Shown: positions 47,898 to 59,039 of the stretch, in pieces
Layout: each line of letters opens with the position of its first letter
Position numbering within the stretch: the first letter of the stretch is position 1
Origin: Tetraselmis striata
Lineage: Eukaryota; Chlorophyta; Chlorodendrophyceae; Chlorodendrales; Chlorodendraceae
NCBI GenBank assembly: GCA_006384855.1
Contig: VCJN01000857.1
Span: 1 to 64,000, forward strand
Reading direction: 5' to 3'
DNA length: 64,000 nt
Made by a program: the position numbers and the translations under genes
Notes under the pieces: generated by a model
Database searches by the model: none
The model's input: the letters and a program-made list of their open reading frames with translations, nothing else
What the model was told of the DNA's origin: nothing

Positions 47898-49870
47898 TCA
47901 ATGCATCCTCACCATGTTAAACACACTATTGTAAGTCTCCAGCAAGCCCAAAATCACATAGCAATGCAACAACTTCACTACATTCTCATGCTTGAGAGAA
48001 GCACGGATCTTGGTGGCCACACGCTTGTGGATTGACTGCATGCGCTCCACATGGCATGCGGTGGGCGAGCATGACAAGATGCGGAAAGAAATATATCCCT
48101 CGGAAGACATGGTTTCATGCGATTAGTCCGCCGAAGCAGTAGCGCGCATGCCGCCGCATGACATCGCATGATGGTCGTCTGCGTGGCTGAGGGCTCGCGG
48201 CTAGGGTGTTGCTCACGCCACTCAGAGCCTCTACACAAGCATAGCTCTCCTTGGCTTGCTGAGTAACTCGTTCCTAACATTGGCAAAGTGTTAAACACCG
48301 CCGCGAGATAGAACAGGTCGAACTCTTTTAGAGTGGCATTTAATTCGGCGCAATAGAGGCACAAACTCGCCAAATAAAGCACGCACATGCTAGCGGGATG
48401 TTTCATTAAGATACTTCCTTGCTTCGGACATAAAGGGATCGAGCAAAATAGCAACATGCTCGTGAACATGGTGAAAGAGGGTCCCCATGTGGCCGGCTAA
48501 TGTCCATCGCCGGAGGAAAGTGGTAGTAGCGGACTGCTTCAAATTGATCACGCCCTCCCGGTCGAGAGCAGTGCAATCCCACTCGTGCAAGTCGACCACG
48601 AGACCAGTGCAGATCGGGCATTAATATACGAATGACATGTGGGTGTTGTCGCCCTCGATGTGTCGGATGGCATTCCCCAACGGTGACAGGAGGGCCAAGG
48701 CAGCATGTAGCTCATCCCTGAAGCAAATTATTGCCGACGAGATCTCTGCAAATGAAGCGCCTTACATTGGCAACGCGCGTGCCATTCCTGCTGGAAGTCG
48801 CGTCCAAGTATTGTGCTGCATGATGTCTATCCGAGAGCTCATTCCGGAGATTCATGCAGTCGTTCATCACACTGCGCAGCATCAACGTATAGCACATGCG
48901 AGAATCGTGTCTCCGAGCGGAGAGTACGCGGACCGATACGAGTCGGGCATTTGAAGCGCAAGAACATTTGGCGCAGGCGCTCATGCGAAATCACAAACAC
49001 AAGGCGGATGAAAGCAACATCCGCCATGATACTCGACATGAGCTTGGCGCAGTCTTCGCACAATAGATCAAGCAAGTGCGCAACACAGCCATAACACATC
49101 ATACCATTGTAGGGGGCATCGAGGGATTGCAAGGCGTTGCGCATGTATCCTTCATTGTCCGCCACCACCGCGGAGCACGATGACTCCTTGGAACCCGGCT
49201 GCTTTCCGCCGTTGGTGAGCAACTCTTTGAACTTGGTAGCGTAGAAGCCCGCATCTTCACGATCCTCGCCAACATCAGCGCAACAAAAGTCAGGAAGGCC
49301 ACTTGGTTGCCACGTTGCGGAGTGAAGTTGACAACCTTGGTCCCCGTCTCCGTTTTGAAGCCATCTCCAACAAGCGTGTCATACTTCGCGACGTTCTCAC
49401 CGTTACACGGTACGGCGTTCCCGACACGGCGATCATGAGCGTGATGTTGTTCATGTTGAAGCAACCTTTCCCGATGAGCAGCTTAACCTTGCCATACAAG
49501 CCAGACATGCCAACAGTGCTAAGCCACTTGTGCTTAGACATGGCGATAGAAAGGGCAGCCACTCGTCACCTTGCGAGTTTTGTCATCAATAAGCCAACAA
49601 GCTACCGTACAATGTCGGAAAAACGATCGGGTTATGGGCGCATACATGTGGTATGTTGTTGCAGTTAAAAGGAGATGCTCGACGATCTTGGCAGGGTTCG
49701 TTCAACGACGGTTTTTTTTAAACTGGCAGGAACCACAACCACAATCACAACCGCCATGCGCACACTTCCAACGACAAACCTCGACACTGACGGCCTTGTT
49801 GTCGTTTCAAGAGCGGGTGACAATCAACTTGCCCCTCTCGGACGGACTCGGCAACATGGCCATCGCTCTC
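47898..49870 (-). pseudogene. degenerate hAT-superfamily transposase (DUF659 type)
   Basis: Minus-strand fragments follow the order of a hAT transposase. Near 49,760-49,690 lies a BED-zinc-finger-like piece (WKCAHGGCDCGC ... NPAKIVEHLL, with a stop inside). Around 49,360-49,260 lies VVNFTPQRGNQVAFL. At 49,170-49,020 lies the DUF659 core VVADNEGYMRNALQSL ... CYGCVAHLLDLLCEDC. At 48,860-48,400 lies the middle region, ending LLDPFMSEARKYLNE. At 48,080-47,930 lies the C-terminal dimerisation segment RILSCSPTACHVERMQSIHK ... KHENVVKLLHCYV. At least four frame changes and stops separate these parts, so it is inactive. Terminal inverted repeats and the 8-bp target duplication were not located. Confidence 0.75.
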
Positions 49871-50399
49871 AAGGGTATTGGCCTTCCGGTCGCGCTTCAT
49901 GCTCATTGCGGCTGCGAATGTATGTAGTGGGGTTAGTTGGGGGCTTGTTGTCGAGTTATGAGTTGCGCTTTGCTACGCTGGCAGGGAATGAAGGGCGGGG
50001 CGGAGGACGCTGTGTGCAACGCACCTTGATTGCTTGCTTGTATCTTCCGATGTAATGCCGATCGGCTGCGTACCGTTTGGATGCTAGCTGGTTCGCCGCC
50101 GTGACGCAGGCTAATGGCACAAACAGTCGCCTCCTTGCCTGGCGGGGACGTGGCGCGTGCTCTGTTGGGCGGGAAGACGGTAGTGCGCAGTTTTACTGCA
50201 CTACGACCTGGATACCGGTCCCAGTACCGGCAGTGGATACCACACCCGTTTTGGTACGGTACCGCCAGTAATCCTTACCTACATTAGCAGGTACCGTAAC
50301 CTACTACCTACTGGTACCGGTACCGTACTGGTGTGAATTACAAAAAGGGCAGTTCCCCAGAACTGCTGGTACTGGTGTGAATTACAAAAAGGGCAGTAA
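49871..50399. other. flank of the hAT remnant, no gene seen
   Basis: Contains GGTACC-rich palindromic sequence at about 50,206-50,325 and the direct duplication at 50,326-50,396. Confidence 0.4.
50326..50396 (+). repeat. direct duplication of TGGTGTGAATTACAAAAAGG
   Basis: The 28-bp word ACTGGTGTGAATTACAAAAA followed by GGGCAGT occurs at 50,326-50,353 and 50,369-50,396. An inverted relative is at 56,441-56,466. Confidence 0.85.
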
Positions 50400-50927
50400 C
50401 AAACTGCCCCCGGCACGGGACGGGCAATAGTAAAACCCTAGCAGCGTCTCTCCGACGGCCGTTCAGCAGGCAGCGATCCAGTCACGGAAAGCCCTGGGTA
50501 GGCGACGACGCTCCGTTATAGTCAAGGAAATTGCCGAAGCATTCTGCGAGACTAATCAGCGACCCGCAGTCGCTGTAGAGGACCTTTCTGATTGCCCTTT
50601 TATTTTGGTGATTTCCGATATCGCCTTCTGCAGCTAGCTCATGTAAATAATTAGCGACTACAGGCCGACGGAGTTTCCAGAACTGTTGGATCACCGTCTA
50701 AAACACTGCCATCAAAATTATACCCGGCACTGAGGCCACTTGCCCCCGATATCGGATCGATATCCGCGTCGGTTCGGTTTCCCGGTATTAAGGAATAAAA
50801 AGTACTGTACTCGCGAATGGCCTAACCGGCTTGCTTAAGCAGCGGCCTTACCGAATCGTCGAATTGACCGTTACCGGGTCGTTGCAACGTCGGCACCTCG
50901 GGGTGCAAGACCACACATTTTCCTTAA

Positions 50928-51366
50928 CCTGCCTGCGAGCCTGACGGATCGACATGGTCAGCCCCTAGGGGCGAGTCGCGCTATGGGACTGCGGGCGGCG
51001 GGCGGTCCGCGGGCCGGTCGGCTGACCCTTGCCCATGAAGCGCCACACGTTCCGTGGGTCAAAGTGCGGGGCGCCGGAGGGTTTGAATATTTTTATTCCG
51101 CGCGCGCATGAGCGCCATCGCCGCACTTCGGAGTCTCCACCCGCACCATGTAGTTACCGTAATATATAATGCCCGCGCCATCCCAGGCACAATGTCTGGC
51201 CAGCAACCCCCACCCGACCGCACCGGCGCCCCGCACTTTGACCCACGGAACGTGTGGCGCTTCATTGGCAAGGGTCCGCCGGCCCCGCGGACCGCCCGCC
51301 CGCAGTCCTAGAGCGCGACTCGCTCCTAGGGGCTGACTAGGTCGATCCGGCAGGCTCGCAGGCAGG
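50928..51366. repeat. foldback element, two ~145-bp inverted arms
   Basis: The left arm 50,928-51,077 (from CCTGCCTGCGAGCCTGACGG) and right arm 51,223-51,366 (ending GGCAGGCTCGCAGGCAGG) are reverse complements at roughly 90% identity by eye. The spacer is 145 bp. The arms include ACGTTCCGTGGGTCAAAGTG and its complement. Single strands would form a long stem. Confidence 0.85.
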
Positions 51367-53376
51367 CGGCAATTCATCGGACGGCTTGACGCGCGCAATG
51401 GCGGGCAACTGCGAGTGGCGAGTCCGGCCGCCATATGGACTACTACCCCAAGTGACGGTGGCATGGCAACAGAGGCGCGCGACAACGGTCACGACCCTCG
51501 GGTGCGATGAGCGGGGCGGAGATGAAGGCCCAATGTGTTCTGGCCCGCCCGGCGGCGGTGTTCATCCAACAACAATATTTCAAATTGGCAGCCGGCCGAT
51601 CTCTAGGCTTCTCGAAACACCCAAATCCCGATGGCATCGTTTACAAAAAGGACGCTTCTAGCCCGCGCAGCGGTACGGGACAGCACCTGACGCCACACGC
51701 CGAAATACAATAAAAAGTATTAAAAAATAATGAAAACCGAACCGAACGAAGTGAATATCGATCCTATATCGGGAGTTACGCAATTGCTAAGTATTTTAGC
51801 ATTTTGGTATTTTCTCATCAAAGTACTGAAATAATGAGTCGTCGCTGCGACCCTGGCGCGATTACATTTTTACGAGTATTTTATTTAGTATGTATTTCAA
51901 AATACTCCCTCGCCTCGCGGGGTGGATATTTTCGTCAAAATACACCCTCGGCGCCACCTAACCCCCCCCCCCCCCCCCCCTCCCGAAAATACTAGCGAGT
52001 ATTTTAGTGTTTTGGCCCATTGTACGTACGTGCTTTACTGCTGGTTCGGACTCCCACATGTTTGGCATCCGGCGCTCGGGCCTGCCGAATCACCACCCGG
52101 GGGGCTGCGGCTGCTATGAGATCTCCCCGCCCCCATTTCCTCCCCAAACGTCAACATACCGCCTGCCACCCTCGTGAGTGACACCTTCTCGCTGCCCGAC
52201 GACAGTGAGAAGGATGGGCGAGTCCCCGCCCGTTGACAATGAGGCCGGCGGAGATGGCGGTGGTCGTGATGCGCGCCTGCGCATGCTACATGCCCCGCAT
52301 CGCCTCCTAGTACGGAAAAGGGGAGCTCCCCCTCGCCAGTTGAGGCGCATGCTCATCTCGAGCAAGACCCCGAGGACGACAGCCGGGTCAAGAAGGGAGA
52401 GGCGCACACCGCGGGCGGGAGATGACGACGGTGGAGGCGATTTTGTATGCCCGTGTTGGAAACGAAATTTACCAGCGAGGCGCGCGATGCGCGACGAGAA
52501 GGAGTGAGTCGCTGATGATCGACTCTACAAGAAGCAAGCTGAGGAGATGGAGGCCAGCGGCGAGTGATCAACGATGGCCAACGGCCAAGGCATGCAAGGT
52601 ATCCGCTGCTGTCTCGATCAGGCAGCGCACGCTGTCTGGCAGCATGTGGATCATGTTCGAGCAACCAAAAGGAAAAGTTGGCGTCCGGCTGTGTGTCCCG
52701 GATACGGTGCCTCCGCTTCAGACGAATGACTGCGGCGAGGAACGTCGTGCTCGTCTTAGCGAAAGGGCGGGGCGGGGGGGGGGGGGGGGGGAGAGACATC
52801 GTGGCAAGCGACACGAGGGACCAATCGCTGTGATAGCTTGAAGGCGGCCGTGGCTACTCGAGGTGGACTGGCCGGGAGCCAACCAATAAAACTTCGTGTG
52901 GGGTGGGCAGCGAGTAGTCGCGCCGGGTTGGGCGGGCGGGCGATTTATTCAAATCCGCCAGCAAGAAATACTTAAATATTGTATGTGCCGCCAATTCTGT
53001 CAAGGGGTATGAGTGTTTGGTATTTTGGTATTTTCCGGCCTCAAATACCAAAATACTAAAATACTCGGTAATCGCGTAAGGGGCCTGACCACGAAAGGTC
53101 CGCCCTACATGTTTGGGCGTAGTCGGCACATTCGAGTAATGCAAGTTGAGGCAAGCCCCATGCCGCGGAGCAAAGCATTTCGGGAATGCGATACATGTGA
53201 TGCAACAAACAAGGCAATGTGATGAGGAGGGCCCGGCGCCATAACTGGAAAATTTCCCAGTACATCCGGTAAAATTAAACCATCCAGGGCGCCGTGAAGG
53301 GAGGGAGGGACCTCGCCCAAAATAAAGGCAGTTGAGGCTTCAGGCGTTGACGCGATAACTTGGCTATTAATAAAAT

Positions 53377-53620
53377 TGCCGTCAGTGCCGGGTATTTTGA
53401 TGGCAGTGTTTTAGACGGTGATCCAACAGTTTTCCGACAGTGATCCAGCAGTCCGTCATTGGCCTTCAATTAGTCGTGCATATTGCTTCGGCAATTTGTT
53501 TGTTGACTACCGGAGCGTCGCCTACCCAGTTCCGTAACTGGATCGCTGCCTAGACCGCCGTCGTAGAGACGCTGCAAGGGTTTCACTGGTGCGAGTCCTG
53601 TCGCGGGGGTAGGAAAAACG
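53377..53620 (+). mobile_element. 244-bp insertion with 8-bp target-site duplication AATAAAAT
   Basis: AATAAAAT occurs at 53,369-53,376 and 53,621-53,628 around the insert. The related sequence at 4930-4970 continues across the junction without it (AACTTGACTACTAATAAAAA then CCCTAAACTCCGGAACTAAC) and so acts as the empty site. The insert starts TGCCGTCAGTGCCGGG and ends GGGTAGGAAAAACG, with no obvious terminal inverted repeat. It is the same unit found at 4425-4680, 10,530-10,795 and 50,405-50,735. Confidence 0.7.
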
Positions 53621-53891
53621 AATAAAATCCCTAAGCTCCGGAACTAACAACCCAAATTGTGACGGTGCTGATTACCCCACCGGTACCTGTACCGGTACTC
53701 ACAAAACATGAAAGTACTGTAAAAGTGAAGTAAAGTTCGCCCCGGGACATCGGCCGAAGCCGCCCCAGCACTTAACCTCTTGCGCAAATTGCAGGTCGTA
53801 GGTCATAGCCCCTAAGACCATTCATTTGAACCCCGAATGCATCAGGCGGGTAAACCCAGGACGCGCATGGCCGATATTGCCGAAATACATC

Positions 53892-53958
53892 GACCAGGAA
53901 TCGAACCCGGGAAGGATTACTTCTCGCATACGAGACGACCGCTCAACCGAGCAGCGGA
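53892..53958 (-). pseudogene. tRNA-like relic
   Basis: On the minus strand a D-arm-like CTCGGTTGAG, an anticodon-arm-like CGTCTCGTATGCGAG and a near-perfect T arm CCGGGTTCGATTCCTGG occur in order. The flanking sequences do not pair as an acceptor stem. A TAATCCT stretch lengthens the variable region. If folded as tRNA, the loop CTCGTAT would read CGT (Thr). It is probably a tRNA-derived pseudogene or SINE piece. Confidence 0.4.
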
Positions 53959-54891
53959 CAATTGAAGGAATGTACCATTATTTAACCATGAAATATAAAC
54001 AACCGCGCGCGTCTGGCGCGCAGCGGGGCCCCGGCCGGTGCGCGCCGCATGCTCGGATAAATTTCCTGCTATTTGTAGTTAGGATACTGGTACGACCGGT
54101 ATAATCACGGTAATTATTAATATTATACTACAGGTGTGAAAAGTAAAGAACGCGGGCGTTTCACAGCCAAACGTTTAATCGATGCCCCTCGCGGTACAGC
54201 TAGCCGTTGGGTACCGGGTATATATAATAAAGCAAAGCGCGAGCGAGAGTGTCACTTTCGCATTGTGCTGCGGCCTGAGCGTGTGAGCGACGCTCTTTCT
54301 AGCGCGCACGCCCGTGCGCAGGCTCGATTCTCGCAGTGGGGCAGATTTTCTCGTGGTGAGAACCACGTTGCATGGACAAAAAACACAACAAACCGGCGAC
54401 CGCGCGGGCCGGCCACACGCTCGGTGGCAGTCTCCACGCTCCCCCTCCATCGCTTGTGCGCGAGCTGTGGACGCTCAATCAGTCTAACAACGGGCCGGCT
54501 TGCGCGACGCATCGGAAGCGCCACGGAGCGGATCGTGCAGGCGATCGCGGGGCACCATGCTAGCGCATGGACCAATGGGTCGCAACGACACGCGCAAGGA
54601 CATGCGATTCTGCCCCCTCTCCAACGTCTCCACCACGAGGCGCTCGAGTAGCGCTCCAGTGACACGTCGCGCGCGATCAGGTGGCCATTAATATCAGAAA
54701 GAGGGCTCCGGCGCCGCCATGCGTCGGAAGCCGTAGAAAACCGGCCGATCAACGCACGACGCGTCGGAATATGTCTGCGGGGTGACAGCTCGGGTGTCGA
54801 CTCGCGCAAGGGTGACGAAACTCCCGCCACGCCGCCGAAGGCAAGCATAGGTGGGAGGGCGGATCCGGGCTGCAAGCACTAGTGACAGCCG

Positions 54892-56173
54892 ATGCCACAG
54901 CGGTTCCGGACGTGCGTTACGCTGGCGGGCGAGCAGCGCGGAGCCGACGCGCGATGGGAAAAGCGCCGGCGTGCCGCGCCATGGCTCCGCAACTGCCTCC
55001 CGTCCGAGGTTGAGGCCTTTTCGGAGGCGGTGGATGCCACCGTCCTCGCGGCGGTCGAACGGGTGCTAGGGTTCTCTTTTGATCCCTCCACGTACGGCAC
55101 CGACACCAATCCGGTGGTCACCGATTTCCTGGCGGAGCTTTTGCACGACCCCGATCCCATGGCAGCGGAGGCGGCTACCTTGAGCGAGGATGCAGTGGTC
55201 AGGGTGCGCAGCAGGCTCCACCTCCCAACTCGGTTGAAGGGCGCTGGCATCCGCCGCATGTCTACAGTTCGTGATGCCGCGTTTATCGGCTGCATGAATG
55301 ACATCCTCCCAAGGTTCCTCACTAGGAACTCCGACACCAACATCACCACCCTTATTGGTTTCTTTGACCCACAGCTTGGGTCCGTACTTAGCCGAGGCAG
55401 CTTCAACGCAACTTCTTCAGCCCGCCGGTATGACCATTTCCTCAACGATGCTCGTGGGTCGGCTAGGTACGCCGCGGCGGTGCGCGAGACGTGGGGCCGC
55501 CTCCAAGCGGCTACTGCTGGCCACCCAGCGACGCAGATGCGCGCGTGATGGAGCGGGAAGCAGAGGCTGCGTCGGGCTCGCAAAAGGTTCTGACGGCATT
55601 TCTAGACCAAGCCAACCACTCTCGGCTTCGAAATGAGGTGTGCGCTCTCCCTGTCATATGTAGGGGGCGGATCTTGTTCAACCAGCTCGATGATGCGGCG
55701 TCGGGCATGTGGACGGTGGCCATCCCCACCGCGCGGACGGTCATGGCTCCGCATGAGCTGCGGGAGGTCGCTGCCGGGTACTTCTTTCTGCCTAGCCCGT
55801 GCCTGGCCCTGGTCGTCGGGAGCCAGATCATTTTTCCCTCGACGGAGCACAACCCCGTCACTGTTGACCTATACGGCGACGCGCTCATGAACCTCCCGGC
55901 ACCTAGAGACGCCCACTTTTGGGCGACATACAGCGGGGGTTGGCAGTGCGGGATGCGGCGTGGCACAACACGGACCCCGGACAGAAGGGCCCTCTTCGAG
56001 ACATCATGGGTATGTCGGAGTACACGGGCATGTTCTTCGGCACAGTGGGTGAGGTGAGCAACGGGGTGCAAGGGGGTGCGCCGCACTACTGTGCGCGGTG
56101 TCGCATGCTTGGCTGCGGATCGGGGTGCTCTGTCATCGTGGGGCACTCGGTGCACCACCCGGGCTCACCATGA
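54892..56173 (+). pseudogene. LINE (non-LTR retrotransposon) 3' coding region, frameshifted
   Basis: The first frame (54,892-55,548) carries segments typical of the region after the reverse transcriptase: a helical RVRSRLHLPTRLKGAGIRRM followed by AAFIGCMNDILPRFL. The reading then shifts frame near 55,520 (MAPHELREVAAGYF, FLPSPCLALVV) and again near 55,920. It ends in a Cys-rich stretch (CARCRMLGCGSGC) just before the stop at 56,173. A second, inverted copy lies at 59,040-59,950. The reverse-transcriptase core itself is not recognisable upstream. Identification rests on the overall pattern of such elements in algae, so the family is uncertain. Confidence 0.55.
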
Positions 56174-56524
56174 GGCCTTACTCGCAAGAGATTTTCTCGG
56201 TGGCGGTTCCAGAGCGTGCTCGCCGCCTCATCAGACGGCGCAAATTCGTCCGCCACCCCGTTGCCGAAGCTGCACACCACGTCCGGGGATCACCCTCGCG
56301 CACACGTGCAAGCGTGGCCCGGACTCTGAAGCGTGCGCGCATCACTCATCCATCCGGCCTCGTGCGGGATGCGGGCTGCCTCTAGGCGGATTGCTTTGCT
56401 GATCTTTTAGTACTGCATTTAGCAGTAGTAGGTGGATTTGTTACTGCCTTTTTGTAATTCACACCAATACTACTCATCAGTACCGGCAGCACTAATCGAA
56501 ATAATCGTGGATTCAAAATATTAG

Positions 56525-57376
56525 GCCTGTATGACACGGGACATGCTCTACCTACCGGTAGACCGCTCTACCGCCGTAATATTTCTACACGCACAGCGCG
56601 CCACATCGCAAAAAGCAAATGGCGACTAGCCAATCACCATGTAGTATTTTCACTTTTCCAGTTCCTCTTTGAGCCCTCAGAACGGTATGACACGGGAACA
56701 GCTCTACCGGTCAAACTAGCCGCTACCGCCTTACCGAGCATCGCAGGACCAACCGCACTTGATGCTCGCTCGGTCTCCTTGGCTCAAGTCGGTTGAGCGC
56801 TGCCCGCCGCGACATGAGATCCAGATGGAGACGGGTCAGCGAGGCCAGCGGGGCGATGCCCTTCCGGTCGAAACACGCTAGGAGGCAGCGCCCCGCTGGG
56901 CGCACCGGATGGCGAGACGTGCCGCTGGGACAACGGCATAGCGCCCGGCGCCCATGGCGCCCGAAAGGATCCACATACACCTTGACTGGCCGCTTGACCG
57001 GCCGCCCGTGGCGCCTTGCGGGGCGATTCCGGGCGCGCAGCCATGACCGTGAGGCGTATAATCTGTGTACCGCCCGCGCGAAGTTTCGGTGGGACTACAG
57101 GGAGCGGCGGGCGAGGGGTAGCGCGATGAAGTAAGGTGGATTCACCAGCGATCGGGTGCCGCGTCCAAAATACAGTGGTAGAGCGGTAGAGCGGGGGGTG
57201 GCATCGGTAGATAGCTACCGATGCCACCCTACCGCCGAAATGCTAGACCGGTCTACCGCTCTAGGGGTGACCGCTCTACGGCCGAATTGCACTTTTTGCG
57301 ACGTGGCGCGCTGTGCGTGTAGAAATTACGGCGGTAGAGCGGTATACCGGTAGAGCACGTCCCGTGTCATACATGC
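56525..57376. mobile_element. ~850-bp MITE-like element with ~90-bp inverted ends and a central cruciform
   Basis: The left end 56,527-56,617 (TGTATGACACGGGACATGCTC ... TACACGCACAGCGCGCCAC, then TCGCAAAAAG) is the inverse of 57,290-57,375 with few mismatches. A third partial copy (TATGACACGGGAACAGCTCT) begins at 56,686. At 57,196-57,229 the 15-bp stem GGGTGGCATCGGTAG and its perfect complement flank the loop ATAG. The word CTACCG/CGGTAG runs through the whole element. No ORF of note. Confidence 0.75.
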
Positions 57377-57630
57377 CTTGACCAAAAACACAACCCGTCG
57401 GAAAAAAAACAAAACCCGCGCACACATTAGCGACTAATCCTTACTGGTCGTGCCGCCGCGCCCTATAGTTCGCTCACTTCACCGCCCACCCCACGCGACC
57501 GCTGCCCGCGCTCGGTGACGGCGCATGCAGCGACGGCAAGATTCTAGACAAGGAGGAGACAATTTTGAAAGTGGGCGTGATTTGGGATGGGAGGCCCGAA
57601 TTGTATCCCTTCGGTGAGCAGTAGACTAGA

Positions 57631-57905
57631 ATGAGAGTTACGCCTTAAGCTTAAATCCCAGGGGCGGTGACGTAACTGTGTAATTACATGTGTAATTACG
57701 CGCCCCCATGCTCCCGACCAGTAGTCGCGGTGTAGTGAGCGACGCGCGCGACAGCGCGCGAGTATTGTACCTCGTATGTATCACAAAATATGATCGAATT
57801 TATATACAAAATATAAATGCGGGTTTATTACGCGCGTAAATCCCAGGGGTGACGTAACTGTGTGATTACACCTGTAATTACGTGGGGGTGGGGCGTAACT
57901 CTCAT
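57631..57905. mobile_element. 275-bp element with 14-bp terminal inverted repeats
   Basis: ATGAGAGTTACGCC (57,631-57,644) and GGCGTAACTCTCAT (57,892-57,905) are perfect inverted ends. Inside, ATCCCAGGGG ... TGACGTAACTGTGT with ATTACA occurs twice (about 57,656 and 57,839). A CTAG just outside both ends may be the target duplication. Non-coding. Confidence 0.6.
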
Positions 57906-58040
57906 CCTAGGCAGTAGATGCGGACCCACAACCGCCACGAGGTTATTCAGTACATGGCGAAGGAGATAGAGCCGCGGATATCGTTTGAGCATACTTGCGG
58001 ACCATGTCTCCATGACAGTCGTGAAGTAAGGCAGAAGGTA

Positions 58041-58754
58041 TCATTCGTCAATGAAGCTCCTACAATGTAGAAATCGCACGGATTCTTCCAGATTACCCGA
58101 CTGTAGGAAAGCGGTCGCCGCGCCCCCTAAGTTATCATTCGTCGGTGATGTTATTCCCCCCCTATGAACGGTCAGAGAATCGTCGTAGGAGCTCATTTCT
58201 CCGACCGGACCCCTTCCATTGTAGGAGCGTATTTCATCCTCCAATAGAAGCCACCAATTGACGACATGGCGGGCGATCGCTCCGACCATGCCCCTCCCCC
58301 GGCCTGATTCCTCGGCGCACGGCTCATAGGCGTCGCTGCCGGGGATCTTGAGGGCCGTGAGCCGCGGCGGCGGCCTCTTGGCAGGCACACCCGGCGCGCG
58401 AAGGCGGGCTGGGCGCGTCACGCTCGTGGCCATGGGGGCTGCCCTCGCCGCTAGGGGAGCCCGGCTGGGCTTGTGCAGCTTTGTTCGGCTCCTGGGTGGC
58501 CATAGGACCTGTGGGGGTGACAACGCGGGGCTCTGGGCTGCGCCCCGACCTCGGCGGTCTATTGACCGTGGGGGCTTCGGGCTTAGTTGGCCGGCGGGCC
58601 GGCCATCCCTTAAAGCATGAGCCGCTGCTGCAGATGCGCAGAGCTCAGGCCGCCGGGCCCGGCATGCACAACGAACTTCAGCCCTTCGTCCGGTTGTACT
58701 AGTGTACGGATTTACACATATAAGCGCTAGTGATAAATCTGCCGCTTGAAGCAT
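58041..58754 (-). CDS. unrecognised 237-codon ORF
   Basis: Minus-strand ORF from an ATG at 58,754 to a stop at 58,041. The first two thirds are Arg/Ala/Pro-rich and could be a by-product of GC-rich DNA. The last 80 residues (from MVGAIARHVVNWWLLLEDEI onward) have ordinary composition, which is why it is listed. No domain is recognised and no splice sites or poly(A) signal were assigned. It lies between transposon remnants and may be part of one. Confidence 0.2.
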   Translation of the reverse strand: MLQAADLSLALICVNPYTSTTGRRAEVRCACRARRPELCASAAAAHALRDGRPAGQLSPKPPRSIDRRGRGAAQSPALSPPQVLWPPRSRTKLHKPSRAPLAARAAPMATSVTRPARLRAPGVPAKRPPPRLTALKIPGSDAYEPCAEESGRGRGMVGAIARHVVNWWLLLEDEIRSYNGRGPVGEMSSYDDSLTVHRGGITSPTNDNLGGAATAFLQSGNLEESVRFLHCRSFIDE

Positions 58755-59039
58755 AACTAAGAGATCAACACAAACAGCTTAAAAGGACTAAAAGTGGCCT
58801 TCAACCCGCGCGTCTGCGCAAGGCGGGACGATTGCGTGATGCGCGCCCGGCTAAGGGTTCGGGCCACCCGTGCGCATGTGTGCGAGGGTGATCCTCCGCC
58901 GCGATGTGCAACTTTGGCAATCGGACGACGGACGAATCTACGCTGCCTGATGAGGCAGCGTGCGTGAACGCTCTCGTCGAGCCGCCACCAAGCTCAGCAA
59001 CCCTATGACATATCTAGCAAGTACGGTCTCCGTCCGATG

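Larger units (their letters stand above)
50400..53620. mobile_element. second repeat block bounded by inverted arms of the 4.4-10.8 kb family
   Basis: 50,405-50,735 matches the left arm at 4425-4680 in the same orientation, broken by an inserted fragment at 50,580-50,660. 53,377-53,620 matches the right arm near 10,530-10,795. 53,085-53,376 matches 4690-4960 in direct orientation. Inside lie a foldback element (50,928-51,366) and AT-rich sequence around 51.7-52.0 and 53.0 kb. No intact transposase is present. Confidence 0.5.

Noticed and set aside
54252-54875. 207-codon minus-strand frame
   Set aside because: Arg/Ser-rich with no domain, antisense to a probable LINE region. A reverse-transcriptase core could not be read on either strand, so none is claimed.
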